From contig CAXBBM010000002.1 of assembly GCA_963973915.1 (NCBI GenBank), forward strand, positions 124,001 to 188,000: DNA of 64,000 nt, written 5' to 3'. The position numbers were made by a program, and so were the translations under genes. The notes beneath the pieces are model-generated. The model was not told where the DNA came from. It saw only the letters and a program-made list of their open reading frames with translations, and made no database searches. The stretch comes from Polycyclovorans sp002706265 (GTDB lineage: Bacteria > Pseudomonadota > Gammaproteobacteria > Nevskiales > Nevskiaceae). The stretch's first letter is position 1; each line of letters opens with the position of its first letter. Positions 44,863 through 53,465 of this stretch are shown in pieces.

Positions 44863-45792
44863 TCAGGCGTCACCGGGGCGCGCCCCGTGAACCGGACTGC
44901 GCTCGCCCAAGGCGCCAACCTCGTGGCGATTGAAGATGCCGATGATCGGCGTGCCGTGCGCGCGCATGATTGGCTCGATGCGGCGGTGCAATGCGTGATA
45001 GCGGTAGAAGGGCACACGCGGAAAAAGATGATGGATTGAATGCAGGTTCTGGCCCAGCCAGAACCACTCGATCGGCTTCATCCACCTCGGCATGATCAGG
45101 CTGCTGGTGTTCTGGTAGCGGCCGCTGCTCTGGAACGGCGCATGCGGCCGGTAGGAAAACCAGTACACCAGAAAAAAAGCGCCGATGAGATAGCCCGCCA
45201 CCAGCATGATCACGGCTGCCACGCTTGGCATCCACGCCAGAAAGGCGATTCGCCACCCCAGTGAAACGGTCACTTCAAGGGCGAAGACCGAGCGTTCACG
45301 GCCTGACATTCCGCTCCAGTGGCTCACAAAAAGGAAGCTGTTCTGTGTCCACAGCATCTTCAGGCCGCCGGTCACGAATCCTGCGAGACCGTCTCCCATG
45401 CTGCTGACCACGTGGTCCGGATCCTTGCCCGCCTGATTCGTATAACGGTGATGCGTGAAATGCTCGATCTTGTGCGAGGCATAGGGAATCATGATGATCG
45501 GGGCGACCAGGTATCCACACCCGTCGTTGAGCCATTGCAGATGGCGGTGTTTGCCATTGATGTTTCCGTGCGCGGCCTCGTGCAGGGGCGTGTACGACAG
45601 GTAGGTCAGAATGGCGTAAATCGGAACCGCCGCCCATAGCGGCATCCAGCCGGCCGCGAACAGCCCCAGGTTGGCAATGAACGCCCCCAGCACAACGGCG
45701 ACCAGGCAGACCGTGCCCCATGCCAGGGCGCCCATTTCTTCTTGTGCGGCGGCAATGGCCTCACGGTTCAAAGCCCCAAGTTCCTGATTCAT
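44863..45792 (-). CDS. Membrane fatty acid desaturase/hydroxylase family protein
   Basis: Integral-membrane di-iron enzyme of the fatty acid desaturase superfamily, 309 residues. The three histidine boxes are visible: HEAAHG near residue 71, HFTHHRYT near 111, and HSIHHLFP near 259. Four or so membrane helices flank them. The ATG at 45790-45792 is preceded by GAGGAAG at good spacing; an ATG six codons earlier is less well placed. The family includes acyl-lipid desaturases and carotenoid hydroxylases, and I cannot tell which. Divergent from an AraC-type regulator that may control it. Confidence 0.85.
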   Translation of the reverse strand: MNQELGALNREAIAAAQEEMGALAWGTVCLVAVVLGAFIANLGLFAAGWMPLWAAVPIYAILTYLSYTPLHEAAHGNINGKHRHLQWLNDGCGYLVAPIIMIPYASHKIEHFTHHRYTNQAGKDPDHVVSSMGDGLAGFVTGGLKMLWTQNSFLFVSHWSGMSGRERSVFALEVTVSLGWRIAFLAWMPSVAAVIMLVAGYLIGAFFLVYWFSYRPHAPFQSSGRYQNTSSLIMPRWMKPIEWFWLGQNLHSIHHLFPRVPFYRYHALHRRIEPIMRAHGTPIIGIFNRHEVGALGERSPVHGARPGDA

Positions 45793-45974
45793 GTCAGCTT
45801 CCTCATCCATTTTTTCTCGAGCCCGAGTCTAGTCGCGGGCCGACAGAGCCAACAGGGCATTGGCGTCCTGGCTGAGTGCATTTCCGGCCACCGTCATCAT
45901 GGTTGAGCGTGTGTGAAGGGGCGGGGGGCTTGAGCCCGCCACCAGCCGCTAGACTGCGTTGCTCAGGAGATGCC

Positions 45975-46988
45975 ATGTCATCAGAGGCAACCTTGCTTCA
46001 CCCGGTGGTCATCAGTCAGGTGATGATCAATCTTGCGTCCCGCTATGGCGTTGACAGCGCAACCTGCCTGCTCGGCACCGGTATTGAAGAAGCGGACCTC
46101 CGCGACGCCGATGCGCTGATTACCCGCGAACAGGAAATGCGACTGGTCGAAAACCTGATGCTGGCCCTGCCGCACGTCCCGGCCCTGGGTTTCGAACTGG
46201 GGCTCCAGTACAACGTCTCGACGTTCGGCATCTGGGGTTTTGCGCTGCGCAGCAGTCGCACGCTGCGCGAGGCCATGCAGCGTGCGGTCCGCTACCTGCC
46301 GCTCAGTACGGCTTACTGCCGGTTCAGCTTGGTCGACGACGCCCATGGCTTCGGCTGGGTGGTCGACCCTGAACCTGTGCCTCGGCATCTTCGTCAGTTT
46401 CTGCTTGAGCGGGATACCGCGACGGGGATCAATCTTCTCAAGGAGCTCAGCTTGGCCGGAATCAGCGTGGAGGCCCTCGACTACACCTGCCCGGCGCCCG
46501 ACTACGCCCCGCAGATCGCGGCACTGGCAGGCATCACGCCACGCTACAGCCGGCCACGCAACGCCCTGATTCTGAGTCGCGCCGATGCGGAACGGCGGCT
46601 GCCCATGTACGACGCCAATCTCGTGAGGTTGCTTGACGCGCAATGCCAGTCTCAACTCAAGCTCAGACAGTCATCGGACTTGATCGGGAACGTCCGCCTC
46701 CAACTGCTGGGCTCGCTGGGTTTGGCGGCCTCGCTGGAGGAAGTGGCGGTTCAGCTGGCGATGTCGCCCCGCAGCCTGAGGCGCAAGCTTGAACGTGAGC
46801 ACACGACGTTTCGGGGCATCGTCGAAGACGAGCGCAAGCTGCTCGCCGAGCGATTGCTGCAATCCACGACCATGAAGCTCGATGAAATGGCCCTTCAACT
46901 GGGCTATGCAGACACGGCCAGTTTTACTCGTGCGTTTCGCCGCTGGTTTGGGCATTCGCCCGGCGAGTATCGCAGCCAGCGCCGGTGA
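45975..46988 (+). CDS. AraC family regulator with arabinose-binding-type N-terminal domain
   Basis: Transcription regulator, 337 residues. The N-terminal ~200 residues match the Arabinose_bd-type domain found in OruR-like regulators (TLREAMQRAVRYLPLSTA; CPAPDYAPQIAALAG), and the C-terminal AraC domain has two helix-turn-helix units (LEEVAVQLAMSPRSLRRKLE; LDEMALQLGYADTASFTRAFRRWFG). ATG 45975 follows CAGGAGA. It is divergent from the desaturase with 182 bases between starts, so control of that gene is a fair inference. The ligand is unknown. Confidence 0.88.
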   Translation: MSSEATLLHPVVISQVMINLASRYGVDSATCLLGTGIEEADLRDADALITREQEMRLVENLMLALPHVPALGFELGLQYNVSTFGIWGFALRSSRTLREAMQRAVRYLPLSTAYCRFSLVDDAHGFGWVVDPEPVPRHLRQFLLERDTATGINLLKELSLAGISVEALDYTCPAPDYAPQIAALAGITPRYSRPRNALILSRADAERRLPMYDANLVRLLDAQCQSQLKLRQSSDLIGNVRLQLLGSLGLAASLEEVAVQLAMSPRSLRRKLEREHTTFRGIVEDERKLLAERLLQSTTMKLDEMALQLGYADTASFTRAFRRWFGHSPGEYRSQRR

Positions 46989-47190
46989 TGACGGCGGTCG
47001 AACAGAACAAGGGGGTGTCTCAAGTCCGCGCGCAGAACCCGCCCAACTCCGAGGGTGGCGGCGACGTGTCAACGCGGCCCACCAGCCGCCTGTGCTGGCG
47101 GCATCGCGGGCAACAATCGATTGCACCGCCCGGCAATCGAGAAAAAAGTGCCCCCGCCGGGGCGCCCCAAGCGCGTACACTCCGCGCCCC

Positions 47191-48822
<1,632 letters not shown>

Positions 48823-48895
48823 GCCCTTGGCCGGCCCGCGTCTCGGGTAGGCTGCGGTTCCGTGCTGTCTCCTATGGTTCCGACGCCATGCCGCA

Positions 48896-49879
48896 ATGAG
48901 CCCCGCTGAACACGCCGCCCTGACCCGCCTGGGCTGGAACGACACCCTGGCTGCGTCGATCCGCGACGCACCGCCGCAGGCCGTGCCGGTGCGGGTCATC
49001 GAGCAACATCGCAGCGAATACCGGGTCTGCGGCGCCAGCGGTGAGCGCGCCGCCCGCACCCAGCCGTTGTTGCACCGGCACATGAGCCAGCAGGGTGATG
49101 GCATCGCCGTCGGCGACTGGGCGCTGTACGTGGACGATGGCCGTTGGCTGGTGCAGCGCCTGCCGCGCGCCAGCCTGCTGGAGCGGGCCAGGGAAGACGG
49201 CCGGCGCCAGCGCCTCGTCGCCAATGTAAACACCGCGCTGCTGGTGATGGGGCTGGACGGCGACTACAAGCCCGAACGCCTCGCCCGTTATCAGCAGATG
49301 ACCGAAGCCAGCGGCGTGAAGGTGGTCATCGCGCTGACCAAGGCCGATCGCGTGGCCGATGCCGACGCGCAACGCAACGAGATTCAGCAACAGGCGGGCG
49401 CCGCCACGCCGGTCCTGCTCATGGATCCGCGTGCGGCCACCACGCAGGCGCTGCTGGCGCCCTATCTGCAGCCCGGTCTGACGCTGGCGCTGCTCGGATC
49501 CTCGGGGGTCGGCAAGTCGACGCTGATGAACACCCTGCTCGGCACCGAGGTGCAGCGCACCGGCGAAACGCAGGCCACCGATGATCTGGGTCGCCACACC
49601 ACCACGGCCCGCTCTCTGCGAATGCTGCCCGGCGGCGCCTGCCTGATCGACACCCCCGGCATGCGCGAGATCAAACTGGTCGAAGAGCAGGTGGCCGACG
49701 ACTTCGCCGACGTCCGCGCCCTGACCGACGCCTGTCGTTTCAGCGACTGCCAGCATCAGAATGAGCCGGGCTGCGCGGTCATTGCAGCGGTCGGTTCCGA
49801 ACGGCTCGCGGCCTACCGCGACAGTCTCAAGCCCAGGGCCGGCAAGTTCAGGCGGGGCAAGGCAGCAGGCGGTGTGTAA
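48896..49879 (+). CDS. rsgA: Ribosome small subunit-dependent GTPase A
   Basis: RsgA (YjeQ), 327 residues, a late 30S assembly GTPase. The circularly permuted GTPase order is clear: TKAD (G4) precedes GSSGVGKST (G1) and DTPG (G3). An N-terminal OB fold and a C-terminal zinc site (CRFSDCQHQNEPGC) complete the family plan. It starts 73 bases after the ABC-F gene, another translation factor, and the next gene begins two bases after its stop. Confidence 0.94.
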   Translation: MSPAEHAALTRLGWNDTLAASIRDAPPQAVPVRVIEQHRSEYRVCGASGERAARTQPLLHRHMSQQGDGIAVGDWALYVDDGRWLVQRLPRASLLERAREDGRRQRLVANVNTALLVMGLDGDYKPERLARYQQMTEASGVKVVIALTKADRVADADAQRNEIQQQAGAATPVLLMDPRAATTQALLAPYLQPGLTLALLGSSGVGKSTLMNTLLGTEVQRTGETQATDDLGRHTTTARSLRMLPGGACLIDTPGMREIKLVEEQVADDFADVRALTDACRFSDCQHQNEPGCAVIAAVGSERLAAYRDSLKPRAGKFRRGKAAGGV

Positions 49880-49881
49880 CG

Positions 49882-50436
49882 ATGCATCACACTCTCCAAA
49901 CTGCGAGGCCCATCGTGACCGACCCACGCGTCATGGACGAACTGCTGATCCTGGGCGCGCGCGCGGGCGCCCTGCTCACCGCGCGGAATGAAAAACTCGT
50001 GGTCGCCGAAACCTCGGCTGGCGGCCTGATCTCGGCGGCCTTGCTGGCCGTGCCGGGCGCTTCGCATTTCTATGTGGGCGGCGCCATCACCTACTCACGA
50101 GACTCGATCCGGGCGCTCGGCGGGCTCGACCTCAAAGACCTGCGCGCGCAAGGCATCCGTTCCAGCTCCGAGCCCTACGCCGCCCTGTTGGCACGCACCC
50201 TTCGTGAAAAGCATCCCGGCATCACCTGGGGCCTGTCAGAAACCGGCGCGGCCGGCCCTGCCGGCAACCCCTACGGCGACCCTGCCGGCCACACCTGCAT
50301 GGCGGTGGATGGCCCGGTCTGCGCCGTACGGACCCTGCGCACCGGCCGATCCGACCGGTTTGCCAACATGCAGGAATTTGCCGCCGCCAGTCTGGCGCTG
50401 CTGGTCGAGACTTTGGAGGCTGCGCCCTCGGTGTGA
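49882..50436 (+). CDS. CinA C-terminal domain protein (PncC-like)
   Basis: CinA_C-domain protein, 184 residues, the family of nicotinamide-nucleotide amidases (PncC). The core is recognisable: MDELLILGARAGALL, then AETSAGGLISAAL, GAITYSRDSI and ETGAAGPAGNPYGDPAGH. However, the usual AESCTGG motif is changed to AETSAGG, and the spacing around the TGxAGP loop also varies, so amidase activity is uncertain. ATG 49882 is used; GTG 49915 or an ATG at about 49933 are alternatives. It follows rsgA immediately and meets the SGNH gene convergently. Confidence 0.75.
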   Translation: MHHTLQTARPIVTDPRVMDELLILGARAGALLTARNEKLVVAETSAGGLISAALLAVPGASHFYVGGAITYSRDSIRALGGLDLKDLRAQGIRSSSEPYAALLARTLREKHPGITWGLSETGAAGPAGNPYGDPAGHTCMAVDGPVCAVRTLRTGRSDRFANMQEFAAASLALLVETLEAAPSV

Positions 50437-50462
50437 GCCTTGCCGGCGCGCGCCGCCGATCG

Positions 50463-51071
50463 TCAGTCCCGCTCCAGCCACTGGATGACGCGCTCGGCGA
50501 TCACCTGGTGACCCTCGGCGTTGGGGTGGATGGGATCGGCGCGCAGGCGGCGCTTGCCGTACACATAGGGCAGCACGGTGCGGTCGACAAAGGCGCCCGG
50601 CACGCCCGCAAGGGCGGCCGCGTACAGCGGGTGCACCTCCGAGCGCTGCGGCTCGGCCAGGCCCAGCACCAGAAAGCGTGCGCCGCGGCCGACGACGGTC
50701 TGAGCCATTTCGCGAAGGTTGGCTTCGGTGTGTGACAAGGGCTGGCGCCGCAGAAAGTCGTTGCCGCCCACCGTGGCAATGACCAAGGCAGGCTCGAACG
50801 CATCGAGCTGCGCCTCCAGCGTCGCCAGCACCTCGTCGGAGGTCGCGCCGTTGCGGGCACGATTGAACACGCTCAGGCCGGTTTCGCGGGCCACGATGGC
50901 AGGCCAGGCCTGATCGCCCGGCAGGCGGTGGCCGGTGGTGATGGAGTCGCCGATGGCGAGCACCACCGCGTCCGGCGGCAGCGGGATATGCCCCTCCGGC
51001 TTGCCCGGCCCCTTGGCACAGGCAACCAGCAGCAGGACCAGCGGAAGGGTGAGGCGTAGCAACGGCGACAT
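50463..51071 (-). CDS. SGNH/GDSL hydrolase lipoprotein (TesA-like)
   Basis: SGNH-fold esterase or arylesterase, 202 residues. Block I is AIGDSITTG (catalytic Ser), block III is VGGNDFL, and block V is DPIHPN with Asp and His, the complete SGNH set. The N-terminus LLRLTLPLVLLLVAC is a lipoprotein signal with the cysteine at about residue 18. ATG at 51069-51071 begins this signal. Last gene of the long minus-strand series, 13 bases after the sulfotransferase-like gene. It may act on acyl esters in the periplasm. Confidence 0.88.
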   Translation of the reverse strand: MSPLLRLTLPLVLLLVACAKGPGKPEGHIPLPPDAVVLAIGDSITTGHRLPGDQAWPAIVARETGLSVFNRARNGATSDEVLATLEAQLDAFEPALVIATVGGNDFLRRQPLSHTEANLREMAQTVVGRGARFLVLGLAEPQRSEVHPLYAAALAGVPGAFVDRTVLPYVYGKRRLRADPIHPNAEGHQVIAERVIQWLERD

Positions 51072-51084
51072 GGCGCGACGGGGT

Positions 51085-51996
51085 TCAGGTGTAGCCGTAT
51101 TGTCGCGCCAGCGCGACGACCGCTGCATCGAGCGTCCGTGACCCGCCCTCCTGTTCGGCCTGCCACGGCGCCTCGGCCTGCAGACTCGGCGGGGCGGCAA
51201 TCGCCAGCGCCTGGTCGATGACCGGCGCCAGGGCGTCCATCTCCAGGCCGCCCGGGGCTTCGGGCGGCCCCCAGCCGGCAAACGGGCTGCCACGGATGGC
51301 CTGCATGGCGGCCAGCGCCGCGTCGCCGTCATCGAGGCCCAGCGCGACGCAGAGCGCGCGCAGTGCGGTCAGCGGATCGGTTTCGAGGTCGTCCATGCGG
51401 AACTGCGTGCGCTGTGCCTCAGACACCCAGCGCTGCAGGTTGCGGTTGCAGCGCAGCCACGGAATCTGCGGCTCGACCAGCGCCGCTTCGGGCGACACCC
51501 GGTGGTCGCGATAGTCGGGGGGCACGTAAAGCTGGCCGTGCAGCCACGGCGCCCAGACGGCACCGTGGGTCAGCGGGTGGCGCAGACACTGCACCACCCT
51601 CAGCCCCGGGGCCAGGCGCTGCCAGCGCAGCAATTCGTCCGGGCGCAGCGCCGCCTCGCCATCCGGGATGACCAGCAGGCGTGGCGCCACCGCTTCAGTC
51701 AGTTCGGCCAGCAGCGCGGCGGTGGAGGCTTCGCGGCCGGCTTCGAGCCAGTCCATGGCCCTGCGGATGCCGGCGCGATGCTGGCCCCCGCCGTGATGCT
51801 CGGCGATGAAGCGCAGCAGGCCGTCGAGCAGGGGCACCTGGCTGAGGTCGGCAAGGGTCAGCAAACCGTCGACGGTGTCGGCAAGGCCCAGCTTCAGTTC
51901 GGGTGCGGCGGCGCACTGCGGGTGCGAGCCCAGCATCTGCGCCAGCAGCGAGCAGCCACTGAATGGCGCGCCGGCCAGCAGAATGACGCCGCTCAC
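51085..51996 (-). CDS. Sulfotransferase-like protein
   Basis: P-loop protein of 303 residues resembling PAPS-dependent sulfotransferases. The N-terminal LLAGAPFSGCSLLAQML matches the 5'-phosphosulfate-binding loop (variant of RSGTT-type loops), and VVQCLRHPLTHGA resembles the 3'-phosphate-binding motif (usual R-D/H-P). Later, RMDDLETDP is similar to the family's E-D-L-x-x-x-P segment. The start is GTG, overlapping the propeller gene stop (GTGA). PAPS could come from the cysC–sat operon far upstream. Substrate unknown; a catalytically altered member is possible. Confidence 0.68.
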   Translation of the reverse strand: MSGVILLAGAPFSGCSLLAQMLGSHPQCAAAPELKLGLADTVDGLLTLADLSQVPLLDGLLRFIAEHHGGGQHRAGIRRAMDWLEAGREASTAALLAELTEAVAPRLLVIPDGEAALRPDELLRWQRLAPGLRVVQCLRHPLTHGAVWAPWLHGQLYVPPDYRDHRVSPEAALVEPQIPWLRCNRNLQRWVSEAQRTQFRMDDLETDPLTALRALCVALGLDDGDAALAAMQAIRGSPFAGWGPPEAPGGLEMDALAPVIDQALAIAAPPSLQAEAPWQAEQEGGSRTLDAAVVALARQYGYT

Positions 51997-53465
51997 GTCC
52001 AGCCGCCCTCACGCCCCAACCATACTTCGCAGCCGCCACGCGGATTGTCGATGTAGCGCCAGTCACCACGATCCTGCTGCTGCACCACCGTGGGGCCGAA
52101 GGGGTTGGCAGTGGCCACCAGCAACCCCTGCGGTAGCGACGCCATGTTGCGAATGCCCCAGTTGAAGCGATTGCCGAAGCCGTTGACCGTGACCGGTTCC
52201 CAGCGTTCGCCATCGGCACTGCTCCACAGCTCGGCGCCGCCGCGGCTGGTGGTCAGGGCATCGCGGCCCCAGCGGTCCATCAGCGCCAGCGCATCGGGCG
52301 GCCAGATACTCAGTTGCAGCCAGGGCACGTTCTGGCCCCAGCTGAAGGTGCCGGCGTACAGACGGCCCTCGTGGCACACCATGCGCCACACGTAGCCGTT
52401 GAAGAAGGTGTCGAAGCCGGCGCCGTAGCCCGACAACGGATAACGCAGCCCGTCGTCGGTGCGGCGGCCGTCGCCGACGATCAGCTCCCAGGAATCGTCC
52501 GGCCAGACCCGCAGCAGTTCAGCCGCCGCCGGGCCGATTCTCATCGCGCGGTGATACCCGCCACTCAACACCCCGGTGCCGACATACAGCGCGCCGTTGA
52601 ACGCGCACATCGAGACCCCGACCTCGTTGAAGATGCCGCGCCCCGCGCCGTGCTGCAGCACCCGCGTCCAGCGGTAGGGCAGGTCGCCGCCCGGTGTCTT
52701 CCACAGCTCGAAGCCGCTGACCGGATTCACCGTGCCGGCATAGAGATGGTCGTTGAACTCTTCCATCTCGAAGATGGTGACGTTGTCGGGGTTGCCAAAG
52801 CCCTCGTCGTTGGCGGGCCGCCACGGCGAGCGCTGTACGTCGTCGGTGGCGTAAATGGTCGAGTCGGAGCCGATGCTGTCGGAGATCAGCCGCGCGCCCT
52901 TGGACGAGCTGGTCGGCGTGGTGTGCACCCGGCCCTGAAACCGCTGCAAGGTGCGGAACGACCGCACCATGGGTGAGAACGGCGGTCGGGTCGTCGGCTC
53001 GAAGGTCACGCCGTCGACGCTGCGCAGAATGTCGGGCGGCTCGGCAATCTGCGGCGCCCAGGTCGAAACATAGAGGCAGGGCTTGTCGTCCGAAGCGCCC
53101 TGGAAGACGCCGATGCCGCGAAAGCCGATGTAACGCGGCACCATTCGGCTGCCGTTCGTGGCCATGACCATCGGGGCCTGATACACGCGCGTCCAGTGAT
53201 CGGCCAGCGGATCAAGGCACCAGATTTCGGCCTGACGTGGCACGTCGTGAATGATGTCGGGGCTCTGCACCGGCCACGGCCGAATGTCGGGCCGCGCCAG
53301 GTTCCAGCGGTGCGCCTGGATGACCCCTCGCGTCGTGCCCACATACACCTTGCCTTCGAACACCGCCATGCTGTGCGCGTAGTGGTTGACGGTGTCGCCA
53401 AAGCCATTGGGCGCGGTCAGACGAAAGTCTGACTCGTGCAACGCACGCGCGACCGCTGCGTCCAT
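51993..53465 (-). CDS. Predicted beta-propeller protein of unknown function
   Basis: Protein of 490 residues with recurring propeller-like blades: VYVGT, LYAGT, LYVGT and LYAGT strands recur, alternating with ELW/AEIW/CEVW segments and with GFGD/GFGN turns, reminiscent of Kelch or BNR repeats. No signal peptide or membrane helix is visible at the start (DAAVARALHESDF), which is odd between an exporter and a sulfotransferase-like gene. TGATG-type overlap with the HlyD gene and GTGA overlap with the sulfotransferase gene tie it to the operon. I do not recognise a named family. Confidence 0.7.
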   Translation of the reverse strand: MDAAVARALHESDFRLTAPNGFGDTVNHYAHSMAVFEGKVYVGTTRGVIQAHRWNLARPDIRPWPVQSPDIIHDVPRQAEIWCLDPLADHWTRVYQAPMVMATNGSRMVPRYIGFRGIGVFQGASDDKPCLYVSTWAPQIAEPPDILRSVDGVTFEPTTRPPFSPMVRSFRTLQRFQGRVHTTPTSSSKGARLISDSIGSDSTIYATDDVQRSPWRPANDEGFGNPDNVTIFEMEEFNDHLYAGTVNPVSGFELWKTPGGDLPYRWTRVLQHGAGRGIFNEVGVSMCAFNGALYVGTGVLSGGYHRAMRIGPAAAELLRVWPDDSWELIVGDGRRTDDGLRYPLSGYGAGFDTFFNGYVWRMVCHEGRLYAGTFSWGQNVPWLQLSIWPPDALALMDRWGRDALTTSRGGAELWSSADGERWEPVTVNGFGNRFNWGIRNMASLPQGLLVATANPFGPTVVQQQDRGDWRYIDNPRGGCEVWLGREGGWT

